From NCBI GenBank assembly GCA_023136265.1, contig JAGLRN010000009.1, forward strand, positions 1-32,117: DNA of 32,117 nucleotides, given 5' to 3'. Position 1 is the stretch's first letter. Every line of letters starts with the position of its first letter. Under the pieces are notes generated by a model, which saw only the letters and a list, made by a program, of their open reading frames with translations, had not been told where the DNA came from and did no database searches. Shown piece after piece: positions 1-6,520 of the stretch. The DNA comes from Thermoplasmata archaeon. Lineage in GTDB: Archaea > Thermoplasmatota > Thermoplasmata > RBG-16-68-12 > JAGMCJ01. Made by a program: the position numbers and the translations under genes.

Positions 1-1
1 G

Positions 2-313
2 GAGGGCTATGTCGTCTTAGCACCTGGTGAAGACGATGTCACTGTCAGAGAGATCGTATGCTCCAACGGAAGGTCATTTGACAGGATCATGGCGTTGGTG
101 GAGGCCGGAGCGGCAGAGAAATATGTTCTCACCTATCTTCAGACGTCGAGGCTAGCACGGAGGAGGTTCGAGAGAAGGGGCTACAAGTTCAATCGCACAA
201 CGTGGGGGCGGGTCATGGTCGCGCCCCTCGTACGAGGGCTCACCAACAAGAAGATCCGTGAACTCTACGACTTCGGCGGGGCCTTCTGCATGATGGCATT
301 GGACACATTCTAG
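2..313 (+). CDS. C-terminal part of an unidentified protein, possibly a GNAT-type acetyltransferase
   Basis: The frame is open from base 2, so the gene begins before the window and only its last 103 residues are visible; the first ATG inside (base 89) is probably internal. The tail has a run around RRFERRGYKF followed by VMVAPL and ends in LDTF. This resembles the end of GNAT acetyltransferases, where an arginine-rich stretch, a 'GY/GF' turn and a final strand follow the acetyl-CoA site. That assignment is inferred from a weak resemblance, because the diagnostic acetyl-CoA loop lies outside the window. It is followed by a 132-base gap holding the sepF promoter. Confidence 0.5.
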   Translation, partial: EGYVVLAPGEDDVTVREIVCSNGRSFDRIMALVEAGAAEKYVLTYLQTSRLARRRFERRGYKFNRTTWGRVMVAPLVRGLTNKKIRELYDFGGAFCMMALDTF

Positions 314-401
314 CAAGAGCACGCGAGGTCTGAGTCGACGTCTTGTCCTCCCTTCCCGATAAAACCCAGTCGATATTTTCTCCCCCTCCAGTCACGATAC
401 T

Positions 402-409
402 ATTATATC
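402..409 (+). promoter_or_regulatory. TATA box of sepF
   Basis: ATTATATC lies 36 bases before the sepF ATG. A start of transcription about 26 bases downstream (near 431) would leave a leader of about 14 bases that contains GAGGG just before the ATG. The same octamer stands before the FtsZ-like gene at 25022. Confidence 0.55.
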
Positions 410-445
410 GAAGGTTCACGATATCCGCCTCATCAGAGGGATAGG

Positions 446-829
446 ATGAGCTTCATCAAAAAACCGTTCAAGAAATTCAGGGAAGGGGCAGTCAAGGAGA
501 CGGACCAGTACATCGATTTGGGCGATATGACCTTCGAGGACGTTCCGACGACACTCGGTACGGGCGTCAAGTCGATGGTGAAGGTGGCCGAGGTCTACAG
601 GTATGAGGACATCAATGAGCTCACGGCCCACGTCTATAACGGTAACATACTCATTGTGGATTATAACTCGATAGCAAACGATGAACTGGCTCTCAAGAGG
701 ATAACGAACGAGCTGAAGTCCGTGGCCCGCGACACCGGTGGGGATGTGGCAGGCATCGGCAAGGGCATCCTGATAGCGACGCCCGGCGGAGTCAAGGTGG
801 ACCGCCACAAGCTCAGAGGGAGCTACTAG
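446..829 (+). CDS. sepF: Archaeal SepF cell-division protein
   Basis: This is a 127-residue protein of the SepF/DUF552 family, which in archaea anchors FtsZ to the membrane at the division site. Residues 1-13 (MSFIKKPFKKFRE) form a short basic, amphipathic segment of the kind that serves as the membrane anchor. A linker follows, and then the compact SepF domain from about residue 44 (VKVAEVYRYED) to residue 120, including NGNILIVDYNSI and the glycine-rich GDVAGIGKG turn. GAGGG a few bases upstream and the TATA box at 402 support the ATG at 446. Its last 17 bases overlap the end of the convergent KaiC-like gene. A divergent FtsZ-family protein is encoded at 25054, a possible functional partner. 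Confidence 0.9.
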   Translation: MSFIKKPFKKFREGAVKETDQYIDLGDMTFEDVPTTLGTGVKSMVKVAEVYRYEDINELTAHVYNGNILIVDYNSIANDELALKRITNELKSVARDTGGDVAGIGKGILIATPGGVKVDRHKLRGSY

Positions 830-1604
830 ACAGGGGCCTTACAGAGAACCTTCCGTTTTCGAATCTGAGTTCATGGTAGTCCATCGAATGTTCTGTGTGC
901 CTCAGCTTCGCGCATCTCAGCTTGAGCCCGACTGAGCCTTCCCGCAAGCAATGGAAGCCCACATGAAACAGTCCGTCGGCGATAGAATCCTCACTATTGG
1001 GATATCTTCCCTCTTCTCCTTGGTCGAATATGAACAAACTCGTGATTCCCAGGTTCCTGAGGAACGCGAAGAAATGGAACAGCTCTCTATGAGGATCGTC
1101 CAGCTCCGCTAAGGAGTAAAGGCCTGTTAGGGAGTCTATGACGAGGAGGTCCACTTTGCGGTACCTTTTCCTCTTCGTGATGAAGTCCTTGAGCACCCCT
1201 ATCCAGTCTCCCGTCTCCTCTATATCCCCGTGCTCAGTTCTCAGCCTTCCCACGTCAACGATGAAATCCGAATCCTCGCTCAAGCCCAGGGATCGCATTG
1301 TCTCTTGCAGGCTCTCTTTCGTCTCCTCAAGCGAGATGTAGAGCACGTGAATGCCATTCTCGCTATTGCGCCTCAGCAGGTTGAGCGCGATGGACGTCTT
1401 CATAGCACCGGAGGGGCCTGAAAGGAGACATACGTGGCCCCGAGGGATGCCGCCCCCGATTAGGTCATCGAAATCATCTATGTACGTCCTGATCCTCGCA
1501 GCAGGCGCTTCCTCTCGTCCTTCAAGAGTCTCGAGCCTCCTCTGCAGCTTGGCGAGCTGCGCCTGTATCTCCTTGACCTCCTCTCTCAGGGTCTTTCCGG
1601 GCAT
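813..1604 (-). CDS. KaiC/RecA-superfamily ATPase with N-terminal coiled coil
   Basis: This 263-residue soluble protein is a single-domain KaiC-like (RAD55/GvpD-type) P-loop ATPase. Residues 5-30 form a charged, heptad-like coiled coil. The ATPase core follows, with Walker A GPSGAMKT at 63-70 and Walker B DLLVIDSL ending near D157. The residue before the Walker A lysine is Met rather than the usual Gly, as in the paralogue at 4437. Such proteins are numerous in archaea and are usually thought to be signalling or regulatory ATPases; the partner here is unknown. The ATG is preceded by GGGAGAGGAGG. Its 3' end overlaps sepF tail to tail by 17 bases. Confidence 0.85.
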   Translation of the reverse strand: MPGKTLREEVKEIQAQLAKLQRRLETLEGREEAPAARIRTYIDDFDDLIGGGIPRGHVCLLSGPSGAMKTSIALNLLRRNSENGIHVLYISLEETKESLQETMRSLGLSEDSDFIVDVGRLRTEHGDIEETGDWIGVLKDFITKRKRYRKVDLLVIDSLTGLYSLAELDDPHRELFHFFAFLRNLGITSLFIFDQGEEGRYPNSEDSIADGLFHVGFHCLREGSVGLKLRCAKLRHTEHSMDYHELRFENGRFSVRPLSSSSL

Positions 1605-1678
1605 CCTCCTCTCCCTTATGTGCCACGGTCCCCTCGCGAAAGAGCGAACCTCGACTGTCCATGTAATGGGTCTGTGGG

Positions 1679-1686
1679 AATTTATC
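1679..1686 (-). promoter_or_regulatory. Probable TATA box of the KaiC-like gene (minus strand)
   Basis: On the minus strand this reads GGATAAATT. It would give a transcription start near 1657 and a leader of about 50 bases before the ATG at 1604. The next gene's promoter points the other way from 1757, so the two genes are divergent with about 200 bases between them. Confidence 0.35.
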
Positions 1687-1756
1687 CTTTTCCTATGCTG
1701 GCTACGTTACATTTTTCTAAAGAATGATAATCACCGCCAAGCTTTCCCCCGAAATG

Positions 1757-1764
1757 TTTATATA
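1757..1764 (+). promoter_or_regulatory. TATA box of the DUF6015-like gene
   Basis: TTTATATA is a strong archaeal TATA sequence. The predicted transcription start near 1786-1790 falls 11-15 bases before a TTG start codon at 1801. This argues against the much longer open frame that runs upstream from 1351 through the divergent gene. Confidence 0.6.
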
Positions 1765-1800
1765 GACTCATTCACCAATATATACGAGCGGGGTATCAGA

Positions 1801-2223
1801 TTGGCACTTACAACAAAGTTGGGTAGAGGCGTAGCTGGCACTCTAACCGTGGATTATCTTACCAAGGCCATCAGAAACAGCATCGATAGGGAGGGAATGA
1901 AGGACGAGGATGCTAGGGACATCGCGCACCGCGTGATGAACTTTTTTGGATACAGCGAGAGAATAATAGACAACATCCTGGAACCTGAGGACAGGGATGC
2001 TTTCTACATGCTCGAGGACTCAGGTCTTCTGACGACGGAGAGAGAGGAGACCACGCTCTACGACGGGAGGGAATGGAGGATACACTACTGGCTCTTCCGG
2101 AAGGAGAAGATCCTCGAACTTGTGAGGTCCGCCGAGGAGAGAGAGATCCTGCAGGAGGACAACCCCTCGATATACGATGACGTTCCGGAGAACATCTGGG
2201 GCACAAGAAAGGAGAACGAATAG
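1801..2223 (+). CDS. Small protein resembling DUF6015 of Thermoplasmatota
   Basis: The protein has 140 residues if translation starts at TTG 1801, chosen because the strong TATA box at 1757 implies transcription begins only just upstream. It has an acidic helical core with conserved-looking phrases (VMNFFGYSERIIDN, LEPEDRDAFYMLED) and then a strand-like region, GREWRIHYW. From memory this resembles DUF6015, a family found repeatedly in Thermoplasmatota with no known function; the match could not be tested here. There are no membrane segments, cysteines or nucleotide-binding motifs. The open frame upstream of 1801 contains no credible start and is antisense to another gene, so it is not included. 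Confidence 0.75.
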   Translation: MALTTKLGRGVAGTLTVDYLTKAIRNSIDREGMKDEDARDIAHRVMNFFGYSERIIDNILEPEDRDAFYMLEDSGLLTTEREETTLYDGREWRIHYWLFRKEKILELVRSAEEREILQEDNPSIYDDVPENIWGTRKENE

Positions 2224-2268
2224 GCGGGCATCTCAGGACAGGCATTCACGACAAGAAGAACCTCTGGA

Positions 2269-2466
2269 TTATCCGCCCGTGTTTTCGAATGAGGTGCATA
2301 CCGAGAGAGGCGGGCATCCACATCCTGCCGTCCCTGTACTAGTAGGCGGGAGGTCCTCCTGAAGCAGATCCTTCAGTTTCCTGCCTCTTGTCACCATGAC
2401 CGCATTGATGTTGCGGTATTCGATCTCCATCAGTTTCCTGAGCGCCCCTTCGGTGTCAAACGGCAT
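2269..2466 (-). CDS. Possible small hypothetical protein with C-terminal cysteine cluster
   Basis: This is a 65-residue frame from ATG 2466 (a TTG at 2478 would add four residues). It has a helical, charged N-terminal half (EGALRKLMEIEYRNINAVMV) and a C-terminal GTAGCGCPPLSVC with three cysteines that could bind a metal. Codon use looks like that of the neighbours, and it fills most of the 347-base space between 2223 and 2571, which otherwise holds only the helicase promoter. There is no clear ribosome site and only a weak TATA-like stretch upstream. It may be a real gene or a chance frame. Confidence 0.4.
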   Translation of the reverse strand: MPFDTEGALRKLMEIEYRNINAVMVTRGRKLKDLLQEDLPPTSTGTAGCGCPPLSVCTSFENTGG

Positions 2467-2538
2467 CGTTGAACGCAAGAGCGCGCTACCGCAGTGAATA
2501 GTTCCGGTGGTCCAGTTTCACCCACCTCCCGCACTTCC

Positions 2539-2546
2539 ATTTATAG
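2539..2546 (+). promoter_or_regulatory. TATA box of the XPD-like helicase
   Basis: ATTTATAG is centred 28 bases before ATG 2571, giving a transcript that starts within two or three bases of the start codon, in effect leaderless. Confidence 0.55.
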
Positions 2547-2570
2547 AACCCTTCAACAGCAGTCAATTGG

Positions 2571-4487
2571 ATGCGTTTTCCCTATAGTTACCGCAAGCAC
2601 CAGAAGGACATCATCCAGGCCATCGAGAGTACCCTCCAAGGAGGTCACGTTGTCCTGCAGTCAGGGACGGGATCTGGGAAGACCGTCTGCGCGCTGTATC
2701 CGGCGTTGAAGCTCGCGACATCGGATGACAAGAAGGTCCTGTATCTTGTGAGGACGAATTCCCAGCAGAGGCAGGTCATCATCGAGATGCGCCGCATCGG
2801 CGGCGTCTTCGGCATGGGCTTCCAGGGAAGGCATTCGACCTGCTTCGCCGTCAGGAACAATCCACGTCTGAGGGAGGGTAACCCCGAGGAACTGATGAGA
2901 TATTGCAGTCACAAGAAGGCAAGGACTGTGAGGAGAGAGAGGGGCGGATGCAAGTACTACTCCAACCTGCTGAACGCAGACCTGAAGGAGATCGAGGATT
3001 GGGCCAAAAGGAGGATCCCGACGATGGAGCAGTTCTTTGGCAAGTGCAGGAGTCTGGGCATATGTCCCTACGAGACATCCAAACTCCTCATTCCCTCCGC
3101 TCACTTGGTCGCCTGCCCCTACGTCTACTTCTTCGATTATGGCATCAGATCGGCCTTTCTTGAGTGGATGGGAGTCGACACCAGGGACATCGTTCTGGTT
3201 GTTGACGAGGCCCATAACCTGCCGGAATATGCGAGGGACATGCGGTCCGCCCGCCTGACGCTCCATTCCCTCAGACTGGCCATGAGGGAGGCCGAGAAGT
3301 TCGGGGACGCCAAGATGCTTGGGACGACGACGGTGAAAGGGTTCTGCGACGTGCTGTACGACACGATTCTCCGCTTGGTGGCGGACTACGTGGAGGAGGA
3401 CGACGGCCTGCTCCCGCCGAATCAGCTCGAAGAGGACCTTATGCACAAGCTCACTCTTACATCGATACAGCTGCAAGCCCTGTTCAACAATCTGATGAGC
3501 TACGGCGAAGTGATAAGACGGAAGAGGGAGGAGGAAGGCAAACTCCCCAGATCGTTCATCTTCTCCCTAGGTGCCTTTCTCAGTTTCTGGACATCCATGG
3601 ACGCATCGTCCTACGTCAAGCTCGCCAATGCCGGTGACGCCTTGGGGATCGAGGGATACTGCCTGGACCCGTCGCACATCGGAGAGATGGTAACCGAATG
3701 CCATGCATCGGTGCACATGTCGGGGACGCTCGAACCGCTCGTCCAATACAGGGAGACTCTGGGCCTGCCCGAATCGACGACCTTGGCGACGTTCCCCAGC
3801 CCATTCCCCTCGGAGAACCGGCGGGTCCTCTATGTCGAGGATGTGACGACGAGGTACGAGGAGCTCCGCTCGAGCGAGGAGATCGTCCCTCGACTGAAGA
3901 GCCATATCCTGAACCTCGTGGAGAGCATCCCGCGCAACATCGTCATCTTCTTCCCCAGCCACGACAGGCTGGAGGAGTTCCTTGATGTGGGGGCGGCGGT
4001 CTCGAAACCCCTGTTTGTCGAGAGAAGAGGCTCGACGCATGACGAACTGATGGAGACCGTGGACGGCTTCAAGACAGGCTCTGGCGTACTGTTCGCGGTG
4101 ATGGGTGGGAGGATCAGCGAGGGTCTGGACTTCCCGGACAAGGAGCTGGAGATGGCCGTGCTAGTCGGCATCCCGTACCCGAAACCCACCGCCAAGCAGA
4201 AGGCACTGCTCAGGTACTTCGATCTCAAGTTCGACAAGGGCTGGGACTATGCTGTGAAGGCCCCCGCGACGAGAAGGATCCTCCAGTGCATAGGAAGATT
4301 GATCAGGAAGAAGAGCGACATCGGCGTCGCGGTGATACTGGACAAAAGGGCAGAATCATTCCAAAGCAAGATAGAGAACCTCGTCCCGACCAATGATCCA
4401 GTAGAAGAAACGAAGAAGTTCTTTGCGGAGAGAGAACTACTCCGTGATGGCGCTGGTCACCATGAAGTGCTCGTCGGACCGCATTAG
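2571..4487 (+). CDS. xpd: XPD/Rad3-family Fe-S DNA helicase
   Basis: This 638-residue superfamily 2 helicase has the length and layout of archaeal XPD, a 5'-to-3' DNA helicase linked to nucleotide excision repair. Walker A (SGTGSGKT) is at 31-38 and the DEAH box at 212-215. Between them lie the cysteines expected for the 4Fe-4S cluster: C91, C112, C127 and C159 or C165. The C-terminal helicase domain contains SGTLEPL, GRISEGLDFPDKELE and the arginine-finger motif QCIGRLIRKKSDIG at about 572-585. DinG-type bacterial helicases share this plan, but the four-cysteine insertion and archaeal context favour XPD. The ATG is leaderless from a TATA box at 2539. The last 51 bases overlap the convergent KaiC-like gene. 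Confidence 0.9.
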   Translation: MRFPYSYRKHQKDIIQAIESTLQGGHVVLQSGTGSGKTVCALYPALKLATSDDKKVLYLVRTNSQQRQVIIEMRRIGGVFGMGFQGRHSTCFAVRNNPRLREGNPEELMRYCSHKKARTVRRERGGCKYYSNLLNADLKEIEDWAKRRIPTMEQFFGKCRSLGICPYETSKLLIPSAHLVACPYVYFFDYGIRSAFLEWMGVDTRDIVLVVDEAHNLPEYARDMRSARLTLHSLRLAMREAEKFGDAKMLGTTTVKGFCDVLYDTILRLVADYVEEDDGLLPPNQLEEDLMHKLTLTSIQLQALFNNLMSYGEVIRRKREEEGKLPRSFIFSLGAFLSFWTSMDASSYVKLANAGDALGIEGYCLDPSHIGEMVTECHASVHMSGTLEPLVQYRETLGLPESTTLATFPSPFPSENRRVLYVEDVTTRYEELRSSEEIVPRLKSHILNLVESIPRNIVIFFPSHDRLEEFLDVGAAVSKPLFVERRGSTHDELMETVDGFKTGSGVLFAVMGGRISEGLDFPDKELEMAVLVGIPYPKPTAKQKALLRYFDLKFDKGWDYAVKAPATRRILQCIGRLIRKKSDIGVAVILDKRAESFQSKIENLVPTNDPVEETKKFFAERELLRDGAGHHEVLVGPH

Positions 4488-5144
4488 CGTGAAGTAGCCT
4501 CGGTCGTGGTTCGTCCTCCTCATCTTGACGCACCTTATCCTCAGCTGCACGTCGGTCTCCCCGACCTCATACTGCCTGAGGTATAGGATACCATCCGACA
4601 GGAAATCCTCTTGATAGGCGACAAGCCTGTCCGAGCCCATCGGTATCTCGGAGATGAGGAACGTTGTCGATCCCAGCTCGCGAAGGAATCCGAAGAAGTG
4701 GAAAAGGTCCCTTCTCGGGTTGGTCAGCTGTGCCAGAGAGTACAGGGCTGCGAGAGAATCAATGGCAACCATGTCGAAGTGGCTTTCTCTGACCCTCTGC
4801 TCGATGTACTTGGTGAGTATCTCGATCCAGTTCTTTGTCAGCTCCTCTTCCTTGTGCTCCATTCGGATCTTGGCCACATCCAGTACATACAGCTCCAGCT
4901 CGTCGATGTTCTTCATTCCCAGGTCCTCCATGGCGCCCTTCAGGGAGTCGTGTCCCTCCTCTAGGGCTATGAAGAGACCCTTGGATCCGTTGTGCTTCAC
5001 GTTGTTGTAGAGGATGCTGAACGTGAGAGAGGTCTTCATCGTCCCTGGCGTACCGCACACGAGCACGACGTGGCCTTTCGGTACGCCACCTCCAAGCGCC
5101 TTGTCGAACCCATCGACGTATGTTGGAATCCTCTCTAGACTCAT
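4437..5144 (-). CDS. KaiC/RecA-superfamily ATPase, second copy
   Basis: This is a 235-residue paralogue of the ATPase at 813. It lacks the N-terminal coiled coil but has the same core and similar phrases (HFFGFLRELG; LRIRCVKMRR against LKLRCAKLRH). Walker A GTPGTMKT is at 31-38, again with Met before the lysine, and Walker B FDMVAIDSL has its aspartate near 129. These features place it among single-domain KaiC-like archaeal ATPases, a family with mostly unassigned roles. A TATA box (5168-5175 on the minus strand) puts the transcript start at the ATG, so it is probably leaderless. The 51-base tail-to-tail overlap with the XPD gene means transcription of one could interfere with the other. Confidence 0.85.
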   Translation of the reverse strand: MSLERIPTYVDGFDKALGGGVPKGHVVLVCGTPGTMKTSLTFSILYNNVKHNGSKGLFIALEEGHDSLKGAMEDLGMKNIDELELYVLDVAKIRMEHKEEELTKNWIEILTKYIEQRVRESHFDMVAIDSLAALYSLAQLTNPRRDLFHFFGFLRELGSTTFLISEIPMGSDRLVAYQEDFLSDGILYLRQYEVGETDVQLRIRCVKMRRTNHDRGYFTLMRSDEHFMVTSAITE

Positions 5145-5167
5145 CTCTCAGTAATCTTCGTCCAGAG

Positions 5168-5175
5168 ATATTTAA
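5168..5175 (-). promoter_or_regulatory. TATA box of the second KaiC-like gene (minus strand)
   Basis: TTAAATAT on the minus strand is centred about 27 bases before ATG 5144, consistent with leaderless transcription. Confidence 0.55.
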
Positions 5176-5248
5176 CCGTGTTGTAGTGGTTATCAATTCT
5201 GCGAACCAGCTACACTCAGAATGGGAGGTCTTGGGGGCACTCATTACG

Positions 5249-5256
5249 GTTTTATG
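5249..5256 (+). promoter_or_regulatory. TATA box of carS
   Basis: GTTTTATG is centred 27 bases before ATG 5279. This selects that ATG over the longer open frame starting at 5120, which would overlap the divergent promoter. Confidence 0.55.
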
Positions 5257-5278
5257 CCCCGATGATATTACCATCTTG

Positions 5279-5842
5279 ATGGACATCCCTCTGATTCTCG
5301 CTCAGGCATTCTGGTTCTTGATTCCCGCTTACGTCGCCAATCCTACCGCCGTGCTGTTCGGTGGTGGCAAGCCCATGGATTCCGGTCTGAGGTTGAAGGA
5401 TGGGAGGAGGCTCCTCGGTGACGGGAAAACATGGAGGGGATTCGCAGGCGGGATACTCTCCGGCATGCTCATCGGGGGGATTCAGCACGCGTCCGCATGG
5501 GCTGCGGGAGCATCGCAGTTCGTTTTCGGCTCCCCGCTCCAGGCCGCCCTTCTGATATCTCTCCTTACCTGTGGAGCCCTTCTGGGCGACATCCTGGGAA
5601 GCTTCATCAAGCGCAGAGCGGGGATCGAGAGAGGAGCCAAGACACCAGGTCTGGACCAGTATGATTTCCTCATCGGAGCGACGATTCTCCTGATCATTCT
5701 CGAGACGGGGTGGTTCTTGAGGACTTACGTCCTTGACGGCGCCATCATAGGTTTGATATTCATAGTCCTCATTACCCCTCCGATGCATCGAGCTGTCAAC
5801 GTCCTAGGGTACAGACTCGGCAAGAAAGACGTCCCGTGGTGA
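5279..5842 (+). CDS. carS: CDP-archaeol synthase (CarS/DUF46)
   Basis: This 187-residue integral membrane enzyme would transfer CMP from CTP to the unsaturated archaetidic acid precursor, giving CDP-archaeol for polar lipid synthesis. It has about five hydrophobic segments. The family motifs are visible: GDGKTWRGFAGG at 47-58 and LGDILGSFIKRR at 102-113, followed by PGLDQYDFL, which together form the metal and CTP site of the CDP-alcohol synthase fold. Length matches archaeal CarS (about 170-190). The start at 5279 is leaderless from the TATA box at 5249. The stop codon overlaps the ribosome-binding site of the next gene, so the two are probably co-transcribed and translationally coupled. Confidence 0.9.
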   Translation: MDIPLILAQAFWFLIPAYVANPTAVLFGGGKPMDSGLRLKDGRRLLGDGKTWRGFAGGILSGMLIGGIQHASAWAAGASQFVFGSPLQAALLISLLTCGALLGDILGSFIKRRAGIERGAKTPGLDQYDFLIGATILLIILETGWFLRTYVLDGAIIGLIFIVLITPPMHRAVNVLGYRLGKKDVPW

Positions 5843-5847
5843 GTATA

Positions 5848-6486
5848 ATGGCTTTGTGTGAGGTTTGCGGTATCAGGGAGGCAAGGAATGAATGCATCAG
5901 CTGTCACAGATCGGTGTGCGGCGACTGCATCATAGCCATCGCAGGTGTCTGTGTGAAGTGTTCTAAGCCCGACGTGAGCGACTTGGTGAACGATCTGAAG
6001 AACACCAAAGCTCTGCAATTCGGCAAGTTCACCCTCGCTTCTGGCGAGGAGAGTGATTACTACATCGACATAAAGAAGGCGATTACGGAAACTAGGGTGC
6101 TGAAGAAGATCGCGGATAAGATTGCCCCGCACGCGGTAGGTGCGGACAGGATCGCAGGCGTCGAGCTCGGGGCCGTGCCAATCGCTGTGGCGGTAGCTAT
6201 GAAAATCGACAGACCGTTCATCATCGTGAGAAAGAAGAGGAAAGAGCACGGCACGGGAAAGATATTCGAGGGAGAACTGGTCAATGGGGACAATATCCTG
6301 TTCGTCGAGGACGTGACCACGACAGGCAACAGCCTGAAGAAGGCCATTGTGGAGCTCAGGGCGGAAGGGGCCATCGTGGAGAAAGCAGTTGTGGTCGTTG
6401 ACAGAGAGGAGGGCGGCCAGGAGAACCTAGGGGAAATCGGGGTCGAGCTCATACCCCTGGTCAGATCGACGGATTTGCTCGGCTAG
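5848..6486 (+). CDS. Orotate phosphoribosyltransferase-like protein with N-terminal zinc finger
   Basis: A B-box-like zinc-binding segment sits at residues 1-38, with CxxC pairs C4/C7, C16/C19 (followed by H20), C24/C27 and C35/C38. It is joined to a type I phosphoribosyltransferase domain (residues 45-212). The PRPP loop is at about 151-162 (FVEDVTTTGNS), and KKRKEHGTGK near 129-138 matches the flexible catalytic loop of PyrE, so the expected reaction is orotate plus PRPP to OMP. ATG 5848 is chosen because GGTGA overlapping the carS stop lies five bases upstream; GTG 5836 would begin inside carS. The zinc finger is unusual for PyrE and may mark a regulatory paralogue rather than the main pathway enzyme. 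Confidence 0.8.
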   Translation: MALCEVCGIREARNECISCHRSVCGDCIIAIAGVCVKCSKPDVSDLVNDLKNTKALQFGKFTLASGEESDYYIDIKKAITETRVLKKIADKIAPHAVGADRIAGVELGAVPIAVAVAMKIDRPFIIVRKKRKEHGTGKIFEGELVNGDNILFVEDVTTTGNSLKKAIVELRAEGAIVEKAVVVVDREEGGQENLGEIGVELIPLVRSTDLLG

Positions 6487-6500
6487 AACAACCGCGATTG

Positions 6501-6508
6501 TTTTAAAT
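6501..6508 (+). promoter_or_regulatory. TATA box of the clostripain-like gene
   Basis: TTTTAAAT predicts a transcript starting near 6530, which coincides with the second and third ATG codons (6530, 6533) rather than the first (6521). The mature start may therefore be three or four codons inside the longest frame. Confidence 0.5.
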
Positions 6509-6520
6509 ACTGGGCTGAAA

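Noticed and set aside
1351-1800. Long upstream extension of the DUF6015-like frame
   Set aside because: It is antisense to the KaiC-like gene and lies upstream of the strong TATA box at 1757, so it would not be in the transcript.
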